Assembly: GCA_052389435.1 (NCBI GenBank)
Contig: JBQTIB010000094.1
Location: 16,384 to 80,383, forward strand
Length of the DNA: 64,000 bases
Source of the DNA: JBQTKD01 sp052389435
Lineage (GTDB): Bacteria; Actinomycetota; Actinomycetes; Sporichthyales; Sporichthyaceae
Direction: 5' to 3'
Below the pieces are notes generated by a model that had not been told where the DNA came from, did not search any database, and worked only from the letters and a program-made list of their open reading frames with translations. This document shows, in pieces, positions 57,983 through 64,000 of this stretch; the first letter of the stretch is position 1, and every line of letters starts with the position of its first letter. A program made the position numbers and the translations under genes.

Positions 57983-58270
57983 TTAGTGCTGTTCGGTGCT
58001 CTGCTCGTCGGCGCGGAGAAAGTCCTCCACGGCCGATGCGTCCAGCGGCCCCGGGAGCCGGAAGGCCCGCGGGAACGCCCGACGGCGCAGGGCGAGGGTA
58101 AGGCACTCGGCTCGTGGGTGAAGGGACGCTCCGCGTCCCGGCAACCTGCGCCGAGGATCGGGGACGACGCAGGCGTCCTCCACGACCAGTCTCAGTAGTT
58201 CCGCGATTCCGGAGCGCTGCCGACAGCCCACGCACGTTCGCTGTGCGCCGTCGAATGCCCCTGTGGACAC
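57983..58270 (-). CDS. ylxR: YlxR (DUF448) family RNA-binding protein
   Basis: 95 residues from GTG 58270. The signature RTCVGCRQR is exact, followed by LLRLVVEDACVVPDPRRRLP and GRGASLHPRAECL. YlxR proteins bind RNA and in some bacteria associate with RNase P; the gene normally lies between nusA and infB, as here. The start codon has only a weak ribosome site. Confidence 0.93.
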   Translation of the reverse strand: MSTGAFDGAQRTCVGCRQRSGIAELLRLVVEDACVVPDPRRRLPGRGASLHPRAECLTLALRRRAFPRAFRLPGPLDASAVEDFLRADEQSTEQH

Positions 58271-58311
58271 GCCAACACCCGGTCCCGCGAGACCACCGGG
58301 GCTCAGTCTAC

Positions 58312-59328
58312 TCACTCCGTAGGCAGCGCGTCCGCCTCGGCGCTCGGAGCGTCTGCGGAAACGCCCTCGGTGTCCGGGCGGATGTCGATGCGCCAACCGG
58401 TGAGACGGGCGGCAAGGCGGGCGTTCTGGCCCTCCTTGCCGATGGCCAGGGACAGTTGGTAGTCCGGCACGATCACCCGTGCCGAGCGAGCGGCGAGGTC
58501 CACGACCTCCACGCTGCTGACCCGCGCCGGAGACAGCGCGTGGGCGACCATCTGGGCGGGGTCCTCCGACCAGTCGACGATGTCGATCTTTTCGCCGTGC
58601 AGTTCGATCATCACGTTGCGCACGCGGGCACCCATCGGGCCGATGCAGGCGCCCTTGGCGTTGACTCCGGAACGCGTCGAACGGACCGCGATCTTGGTGC
58701 GGTGGCCGGCCTCGCGGGCCAGGCCGGCGATCTCGACGGTGCCGTCGGCGATCTCGGGCACCTCGAGGGCGAAGAGGCGGCGCACGAGATTGGGATGCGT
58801 CCGCGACAGCGTCACCGACGGGCCCTTCATCCCCCGCTTCACCCCGACCACGTAGCACTTGATGCGCGTGCCGTGCGTGTAGGCCTCGCCCGGCACCTGC
58901 TCCTGCGGCGGAAGGATCGCCTCGAGTTTGCCGAGGTCGACGAGCACCGACTTGGGGTCCCGGCCCTGCTGGATGATCCCGGAGACGATGTCGCCCTCGC
59001 GGCCCAGGTACTCCCCGTAGGTGACCTCGTCCTCGGCGTCGCGCAGGCGCTGCATGATGACCTGCTTCGCCGTGGTGGCGGCGATCCGGCCGAATCCCGT
59101 GGGGGTGTCGTCGAACTCTCCGACGACGTTGCCGTCCTCGTCCACCTCGCTCGCCATGACGACGACGTGCCCGGTGGCCTGGTCCAGGTCGACCCGCGCG
59201 TGCTGCGAGGCGCCTTCGGTCTTGTGGTACGCGATCAGCAGGGCCGACTCGATCGCGGCGACGAGCAGCCCCGAGGAGATGTCCTTCTCGCGCTCCAACG
59301 CCCGCAGGGCGCTCATGTCGATGTCCAT
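58312..59328 (-). CDS. nusA: Transcription termination/antitermination factor NusA
   Basis: 338 residues from ATG 59328, six bases after GGAGGG. The N-terminal RNAP-binding domain (LRALEREKDISSGLLVAAIE) precedes an S1 domain (GDIVSGIIQQGRD) and two KH domains (GACIGPMGARVRNVMIELHG; SLAIGKEGQNARLAARLTG). The C-terminal acidic repeats of E. coli NusA are absent, as in other Gram-positives. Between rimP and ylxR. Confidence 0.97.
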   Translation of the reverse strand: MDIDMSALRALEREKDISSGLLVAAIESALLIAYHKTEGASQHARVDLDQATGHVVVMASEVDEDGNVVGEFDDTPTGFGRIAATTAKQVIMQRLRDAEDEVTYGEYLGREGDIVSGIIQQGRDPKSVLVDLGKLEAILPPQEQVPGEAYTHGTRIKCYVVGVKRGMKGPSVTLSRTHPNLVRRLFALEVPEIADGTVEIAGLAREAGHRTKIAVRSTRSGVNAKGACIGPMGARVRNVMIELHGEKIDIVDWSEDPAQMVAHALSPARVSSVEVVDLAARSARVIVPDYQLSLAIGKEGQNARLAARLTGWRIDIRPDTEGVSADAPSAEADALPTE

Positions 59329-59356
59329 TGCGCACCCTCCGGGAAAGTTGTCTTGG

Positions 59357-59839
59357 CTAGTCCTCGTCCGCGCCGGCGGGCGCGAACTCGATTTGCACGT
59401 GGGCCCGGGCGATCTGGCCGAAGTCCAGGCGGCGGGACTCCCCGCGTTCCACCAGCACCAGGTCCGCTCCCGCGTCGTCCGCGTCGCGCACCCTGCCGGT
59501 GAGCGTGGAGCCGTCCTTGAGCACCGCTCGCACCAGCCTGCCGCTCGCCCGCCGCCAGTGGGCGGGCCGTGTCAGCGGCCGATCCACGCCCGGGCTGGTG
59601 ACCTCGAGAACGTAGGGCGTTTCGCCCATCGTCTCGGCCTCGTCCAACGCCGCGCTCACCGTTCGGCTGACGTCGGCGACGGCGTCCAGATCGATTCCGC
59701 CGTCCCTGTCGACGACGATCCGCAGCACTCGGCGCCGACCGGCCGGGGCGACTTCGACCTGTTCGAGGTCGACGCCCGTTTCGGCCAGGACCGGCTCGAG
59801 AACGCTGCGCACTCTGTCGGCTTCGGCGCTCGCACCCAT
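59357..59839 (-). CDS. rimP: Ribosome maturation factor RimP
   Basis: Helps assemble the 30S subunit (uS12 entry). 160 residues from ATG 59839 with GGGAGG about eight bases upstream; GTG 59848 overlaps that ribosome site and is less likely. Core: VEVAPAGRRRVLRIVVDRDG, DLDAVADVSRTVSAALDE, YVLEVTSPGVDRPL and a C-terminal SH3-like end. First gene of the rimP-nusA-ylxR-infB group. Confidence 0.94.
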   Translation of the reverse strand: MGASAEADRVRSVLEPVLAETGVDLEQVEVAPAGRRRVLRIVVDRDGGIDLDAVADVSRTVSAALDEAETMGETPYVLEVTSPGVDRPLTRPAHWRRASGRLVRAVLKDGSTLTGRVRDADDAGADLVLVERGESRRLDFGQIARAHVQIEFAPAGADED

Positions 59840-60035
59840 GCCGAGCACCTCCCGTCGCGGTGTTCTGTTGTTCGGCCCGATCGTCCGCCGACCCCACTGT
59901 CCGGTTCGGCTCGAGGACCAACCCTAGTGGCCCGCGCGCCCCGTGCCGACCGCGACGTCGACGGGCGGGCCCTCCCACGGCCCGCCGGGATGCTCGCTCG
60001 CCAGCGCGGACCTGGCGTGCCTGTAGCGTCGAACG

Positions 60036-60548
60036 GTGTCCAAGCACCCCCCGGCCGAGCACGGATGGCGGCCCACCCGCCGTGGAGCGGTCGCAGGCGC
60101 GCTCGCCCTGGCGCTGACGGCCTGTTCGGACAGTCCACCGCCGCCGTCCGGCCGGGCACCTGACGTTGCTCCGAACGACCCGGACGCTCCGACGCTCGCC
60201 GCCGCCCGCGCCGAGACGGTGGCGCTGTTGCGCGAATACGACGCGGCGGTGGCGGATCGACCCGAGTTGGCCGGCGAACTCGCACCGCTGCGCGCGGCGC
60301 ACGAGGCGCACCTGGAGAAACTGGGGCGTCCCGCGGCGGAGGCCACGCCGAGCCCGACGCCCGGTCCGGGGCGCAGTCGCGCCGCGTTGTTGCGCGGCCT
60401 GGCGGCGGCCGAGAAGTCGGCCGCGGCCAGGCGGGTGTCGCAGTGTCAGGACCTGCGTTCGGCGTCGCTGGCGCGCCTCGTGGCCGGGATCGGCGGGGCC
60501 GAGGCGGCGCACGCGTCGCTGCTGCGCGATCTGGCGGGTGGCGAATGA
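60036..60548 (+). CDS. Putative Tat-exported lipoprotein
   Basis: 170 residues from GTG 60036. The N-terminus has a twin-arginine region (PTRRGAVAGALALAL) ending in the lipobox LTAC. The mature part is Pro-rich, then helical (RAETVALLREYDAAVADRP and RVSQCQDLRSASLARLV). It overlaps the next gene by four bases (ATGA) and is divergent from rimP, so the two proteins probably work together at the envelope. Function unknown. Confidence 0.75.
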   Translation: MSKHPPAEHGWRPTRRGAVAGALALALTACSDSPPPPSGRAPDVAPNDPDAPTLAAARAETVALLREYDAAVADRPELAGELAPLRAAHEAHLEKLGRPAAEATPSPTPGPGRSRAALLRGLAAAEKSAAARRVSQCQDLRSASLARLVAGIGGAEAAHASLLRDLAGGE

Positions 60549-60994
60549 CCGAACTCGACGCCCTGCAGGCCGTGCTCGCGACCGAGCACGCCGCCGTGTA
60601 CGGCTACGGCGTCGTCGCCGCGCAGACGGCCGGCGAACAGCGGCGGACCGCGCTGAACGCCCTCGACGTGCATCGGGTCCGGCGGGACCGCCTGCGCGCC
60701 CTGATCGTCGCGGCCGACGCTGCCCCCGTCGAGGCTGCGGCCGCGTATCGCATCGCCGGCGGAGCCGTCCGCACGCCGCAGGCCGCCGCCAGGCTCGCAG
60801 CCGACACCGAACGCGACGTCGCCCTGGCCCTCGGCGCGCTCGTCGAGCACGGCGCCCGGACCGAACGGGAGTTCGCCGCCAACGCCCTCCAGGAGGCCGC
60901 GGTCCGCGAGACCTACTGGCGCGGCAGGGCGCCCGCCCTGCCCGGGCTTCCCGTCGCGGCGATCGCCGATCCGAGCGCCAGTCCGACGCCCTAG
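60545..60994 (+). CDS. Ferritin-like DUF4439 protein
   Basis: 149 residues from ATG 60545. A four-helix pattern starts LDALQAVLATEHAAVYGYGV, with E and H in the first helix, and continues HRVRRDRLRALIVAADAAP and REFAANALQEAAVRETYWR. DUF4439 proteins are ferritin-like but most metal ligands here are not obvious. This family is typically encoded beside rimP in actinobacteria. Coupled to the upstream lipoprotein gene. Confidence 0.82.
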   Translation: MTELDALQAVLATEHAAVYGYGVVAAQTAGEQRRTALNALDVHRVRRDRLRALIVAADAAPVEAAAAYRIAGGAVRTPQAAARLAADTERDVALALGALVEHGARTEREFAANALQEAAVRETYWRGRAPALPGLPVAAIADPSASPTP

Positions 60995-61926
60995 CTCGCC
61001 CGCGTCCGGCCGGGGGACGGTCCGGCGGTGCGGGGGCCGCCGTAGACGTCGCCGCGATCGCCGCAGAACGTGCCCGCGGGACACCTCTGTCCGACGGCGC
61101 TGGCGCTGGGACGCGCACACACCACGTTGTGGTCGAGGTTGTTCCGTACGTACTGGGACAGGCGGACGGTACCGCCGGTGAAGCTGACCGCGCAGCGCGC
61201 CCGGGCGCCGTCGTAGCCCCGTCCGCCCGCCTGCCACAGCGGCGCGGACTCCAGGCGGTACTTCGGGGTGAAGTGGGGCCGCCAGGCCGCGCGGTAGTCC
61301 GCGGCGTTGTCGGCGTGGTAGCCGTCGGTGATCTTCAGCCACATGTGCCCGACGGAGTAGATGCCCACCTCCTCGACTCCCCGCGATCGCAGGTAGTCGA
61401 AGCCGCCCTGCAGGGAGGCGGTGTTCGCGACTCCGCTGCCGACCCAGCTGTTGCCGGTCTCGACGTCGAGCCACCAGGTTCGGTTCAGCGAGACTCCGGC
61501 GTTCAGGGCGACCTTCGCAGCGTGTTTGGCGGCCTGCCAGCCGTAGTTGTAGGCGCAGCCGGCGTCTCGCGTGGACCACGCCCGGACGCACTTCGCCGGG
61601 TCCCGGTCTCCGGAGTCCGACCAGTAGTTCCTGCTCTGCGCACCCGGGTTGCCGGTGTTGAGGTAGACCCCGGAGGCGTGCGGCCTGCCCTCGGCCCAGC
61701 GGTACTGGCGGGTGAGGCAGGGGTTGGCGGTGAACGAGCGGCCCTTGTTCACGCCCACGATGCCGAACTCGCCGCCGCTCGGAAGGCTCTTGGTGCACTG
61801 CGGGTGCGAGATGTCGTAGCCGACCGAGCCGATCCTGGGCAGGTGCGAGTCCGTGGCGGCGTTCGCCGCCGGCCATCCGGCGCAGAGCGTCAGCGCGAGC
61901 ACCGACGCGAAAAGGGCACGCTTCAC
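60991..61926 (-). CDS. Secreted GH25-like/DUF1906-like protein
   Basis: 311 residues from GTG 61926 with GGGAG upstream; GTG 61953 also possible. A signal peptide (VKRALFASVLALTLC to ANA) is followed by a TIM-barrel-like pattern: GSVGYDISHPQC, FGIVGVNKGRSF, GVYLNTGNPG, the acidic WWLDVETGNSW, GVEEVGIYSVGHMW and FTPKYRLESAPLWQAG. GH25 lysozymes have a similar DxE arrangement, but identity is low and activity is unproven. Six conserved Cys suggest disulfides. Paralogue of the next gene. Confidence 0.7.
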   Translation of the reverse strand: MKRALFASVLALTLCAGWPAANAATDSHLPRIGSVGYDISHPQCTKSLPSGGEFGIVGVNKGRSFTANPCLTRQYRWAEGRPHASGVYLNTGNPGAQSRNYWSDSGDRDPAKCVRAWSTRDAGCAYNYGWQAAKHAAKVALNAGVSLNRTWWLDVETGNSWVGSGVANTASLQGGFDYLRSRGVEEVGIYSVGHMWLKITDGYHADNAADYRAAWRPHFTPKYRLESAPLWQAGGRGYDGARARCAVSFTGGTVRLSQYVRNNLDHNVVCARPSASAVGQRCPAGTFCGDRGDVYGGPRTAGPSPGRTRAS

Positions 61927-62024
61927 AGTTCTCGCTCCCACCGACGTTGTCACCTGTGCCGGTCCGACGGGTGGCAGCGGAGCGAGGTTCCGTCCAGCGT
62001 CCGTTCAGGTAGTTCTCAGAGCGG

Positions 62025-63350
62025 TCAGCAGCTCCGGTAGGTGTCGTCGTCCGCGCCGCCGGAGCAGTCGTCGGTGCTCGATCCGCCGTCGAGGTGGTCC
62101 CGCCCGTCCTGGCCGTAGAGCCGGTCCGCCCAGCTTCCGCCGTAGAGACGGTCGTCGCCGTCGCCGCCGTAGAGGCGGTCGTTGCCGGACTCTCCGTACA
62201 GGGTGTCGTCGGAGGTACCGCCGTAGAGGCGGTCGTGCCCGGTCCCGCCGTTGAGCAGGTCGCTGCTCGAACTGCCGTAGAGCGTGTCGTCGCCGCCGCC
62301 GCCGCGCAGGTCGTCTCGCCCGCTGCCGCCGCAGAGAATGTCCGCTCCCCCGGCGCCGTCGAGAATGTCCGCTCCGGCGGCGCCGAACAGGATCTCCTTG
62401 GCGTCGGTGCCGACGATGCGGTCCGCCTCGGCGGTGCCGAACCGCGGGTTGTACCCGGCGGGAAGCGGCGCTCCCGGCCGGCACGGGTCGTCGGTGGCCT
62501 TCGGCGTTCCGCACACCAGGTTGTGGTCGAGATTGTCGACGACGAACTGCGCGAAGCGGACCTTGGCGCCGGTGAAGCTGACGCCGCAGCGTTCGCGCGC
62601 GACCTCGAGCCCCGTCCGGCTGCCCTGCTTCGCCACACCCGCCTGCCAGAGCGGCGCGGCCTCCAAGGCGAACTTCGGCGTGAAGTACTTGGCCCAGCCC
62701 AGCCGGTAGGTTCCCGCGTTCGACGCGCCGTATCCGCCGGTGATCTGGGTCCACTGGAACGCGGTCGAGTAGATGCCGACCTCCTTGACCTTGGCCCAGC
62801 CGCGCAGGTAGTCGTAGGCGCCCTGCAGGTTCGCGGCGTTGGTGGCGCCGTCGCCGTCCCAACTGTTCAGGACCTCCACGTCCAACCACCACGTGTGGTT
62901 GGTTGCGACCCCGGCGGCCTTCGCGACCTTCGTCGCGTGTTCCATGGAGCGCCAGCCGTAGTTGTAGGCGCAGCCCGGATCGACGTAGGACGTGGGGTCC
63001 AGGCACAGGGCGGGTGCACCGTCGCCCGTCTTCGCCCAACGGCTGCTCTGCGGCCCGGGGTTGCCGGTGTTCACGTAGACACCGGGTGCGTGCGGGAGGG
63101 TCTTGGCCCACGCGTACTGCTGCGCCAGGCACTTCGTCGGCGGATCGAACGCGCGGCCGTCGGTGACCCCGACGATGCCGAAGGCACCGCCCGCCGGAAG
63201 CGGCCTGTCGCACTGCGGGAACGACACGTCGTGCCCGACCGCCCCGGCCACGGGCGCGGAGGTCGACACCGCGCTCGCGCCTCCGGCCGCCAGGCCACCG
63301 ACGCCCGTCAGCGCCAAGGCCAGTGCCGCCGCCGTCGCCGCACGCCGCAT
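62025..63350 (-). CDS. Secreted GH25-like protein with C-terminal RTX-type repeats
   Basis: 441 residues from ATG 63350, signal peptide ALALALTGVGGLAAGGASA. Residues about 35-285 parallel the downstream paralogue segment by segment (GHDVSFPQC, GIVGVTDGRAF, VYVNTGNPGPQSS, WWLDVEVLNSW, FVVDNLDHNLVC). Then follow about ten nonapeptide-like glycine/aspartate repeats (DILCGGSGRDDLRGGGGDD, DRLYGGDGDDRLYGG), the calcium-binding RTX form, and a final CSGGADDDTYRSC. Exported by signal peptide here rather than by a type I system. Calcium binding is expected for the repeats; substrate unknown. Confidence 0.78.
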   Translation of the reverse strand: MRRAATAAALALALTGVGGLAAGGASAVSTSAPVAGAVGHDVSFPQCDRPLPAGGAFGIVGVTDGRAFDPPTKCLAQQYAWAKTLPHAPGVYVNTGNPGPQSSRWAKTGDGAPALCLDPTSYVDPGCAYNYGWRSMEHATKVAKAAGVATNHTWWLDVEVLNSWDGDGATNAANLQGAYDYLRGWAKVKEVGIYSTAFQWTQITGGYGASNAGTYRLGWAKYFTPKFALEAAPLWQAGVAKQGSRTGLEVARERCGVSFTGAKVRFAQFVVDNLDHNLVCGTPKATDDPCRPGAPLPAGYNPRFGTAEADRIVGTDAKEILFGAAGADILDGAGGADILCGGSGRDDLRGGGGDDTLYGSSSSDLLNGGTGHDRLYGGTSDDTLYGESGNDRLYGGDGDDRLYGGSWADRLYGQDGRDHLDGGSSTDDCSGGADDDTYRSC

Positions 63351-63448
63351 GTACCGCCCACCCCCCGGTGTATTCGATCCTCACCAGTCCGACGGGCGAG
63401 ACGTGCCCCCGGTTCCCCCAGGTTCGATCCGGTATCCGACTCCCAGGT

Positions 63449-63904
63449 TCAGCGGCCGTCGCCCGGAAGGTTGCTGGACCAGCGGTCCGGCAACACGGGC
63501 GGCAGGCCGTCCTCGGCGACGGCGGTGCCGTCGGCCGCGCGCTGCGCCGCGGCCTCGGCATCGGCGTTGCGGGAGGCTGCGGACGGGTGCGCCTCGGCCC
63601 ACCACGTGGCGATCCAGTCGCCCATGTACACGCCGATCATCGCCGGAATGAGCATCAGCACCGACACCCAACCGGTGTTCAGGACGCCGAGTACGACGGT
63701 GGGCCACGCCACGACGGCGCCCCACAGCCACGGGATCGACGGACGCAGCAGGCCGAACGGTGCGGTGGCGAGGATCAGCAGCACGGACAGCAGGCGGCTC
63801 GGCGGCTCGTCGGGAACGACCGACACCGCCCCGATCAACACGCCGATCGATGCGGCGGCGAACCACAGCACGCCGAGCATCCGCTTCGCGTCACGGCTGT
63901 TCAT
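63449..63904 (-). CDS. Multi-pass membrane protein of unknown function
   Basis: 151 residues from ATG 63904; the frame is open to 63943. Residues 8-100 contain three or four hydrophobic helices (GVLWFAAASIGVLIGAVSV, LLSVLLILATAPFGLL, LWGAVVAWPTVVLGVLN, VLMLIPAMIGVYMG). The C-terminal 50 residues are soluble and Ala/Asp/Pro-rich. No family is recognised. It is the last gene; 63905-64000 holds nothing else clear. Confidence 0.7.
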   Translation of the reverse strand: MNSRDAKRMLGVLWFAAASIGVLIGAVSVVPDEPPSRLLSVLLILATAPFGLLRPSIPWLWGAVVAWPTVVLGVLNTGWVSVLMLIPAMIGVYMGDWIATWWAEAHPSAASRNADAEAAAQRAADGTAVAEDGLPPVLPDRWSSNLPGDGR

Positions 63905-64000
63905 CACCTTGACTCCACCTGCCTTCTCCCGACCCGGAGACACATTCGCTCGGGTCCCTCACTCGTTCCTCGCTCGTCTCGCTCGCGAAGAACCCCCGGG

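Overview
The window is a very GC-rich (about 70% by eye) actinobacterial chromosome segment carrying roughly 57 protein genes and one tRNA. Support for Actinomycetota: the block recX-recA-DUF3046, gluABCD beside miaB, cinA beside a ClgR-type regulator, ThyX instead of ThyA, an IF-2 with a long Gly/Pro/Ala-rich N-terminus, a mycobacterial-type SOS box (TCGAAC-N4-GTTCGA) and PafBC-type promoter elements. The LPXTG surface proteins and gene content would fit a Frankia/Sporichthya-like lineage, but the genus cannot be fixed from the sequence alone. No rRNA, CRISPR array, insertion sequence or prophage is seen, and no gene-free stretch exceeds 300 bases.

Layout. 1-1.9 kb: a truncated cobalamin-binding protein converges on a degenerate PP2C-like protein fused to a KaiB domain. 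2.1-2.9 kb: tRNA-Asn and a YtxH-like small protein. 2.9-7.8 kb (minus): miaB, dnaG and the principal sigma factor. 7.9-11.4 kb (plus): a glutamate-type ABC importer, gluABCD. 11.4-14.0 kb (minus): recX, recA, DUF3046 and a small unknown gene; recA has both a PafBC-type promoter and a perfect SOS box. 14.2-17.9 kb: a NERD-domain gene pair and a three-gene ABC-2 exporter. 18.2-21.7 kb: a 1172-residue PGRS-like, LPXTG-anchored repeat protein. 21.9-28.1 kb (plus): the Lhr helicase, an Nei glycosylase and a lipoprotein. 28.1-33.4 kb (minus): dps, a small membrane protein, a clgR-like gene, cinA, pgsA, rimO and a RodZ-like HTH protein. 33.3-40.1 kb (minus): ftsK, a SHOCT protein, rnj-dapA and thyX. 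40.2-47.1 kb (minus): a second LPXTG protein, dapB, an M16 peptidase, pnp and rpsO. 47.2-51.1 kb: an AHSA1-like protein and a three-gene signalling operon. 51.1-59.8 kb (minus): the translation/RNA cluster ribF, truB, rbfA, DUF503, infB, ylxR, nusA, rimP, interrupted by a sulfotransferase on the plus strand. 60.0-63.9 kb: a Tat-type lipoprotein with a ferritin-like partner, two paralogous secreted GH25-like proteins (one with RTX repeats) and a membrane protein.

How it fits together. Most of the window is conserved housekeeping: replication priming and transcription initiation (dnaG, sigA), DNA damage (recA, recX, lhr, nei, dps), lysine/cell-wall precursors (dapA, dapB), RNA maturation and decay (rnj, pnp, rimP, nusA, rbfA, truB) and division (ftsK). 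Genes inside operons are often joined by four-base ATGA/GTGA start-stop overlaps, implying translational coupling. The accessory parts are the KaiB-pseudophosphatase region, the two sortase substrates, the signalling operon, the sulfotransferase and the paralogous secreted pair at the right end.

The least ordinary observations are the KaiB fusion, a likely leaderless PafBC-type promoter at lhr next to paired CTGTACAG palindromes, an orphan coding-like segment fused in frame to dapB, and a 50-bp near-palindrome found in two distant intergenic gaps.
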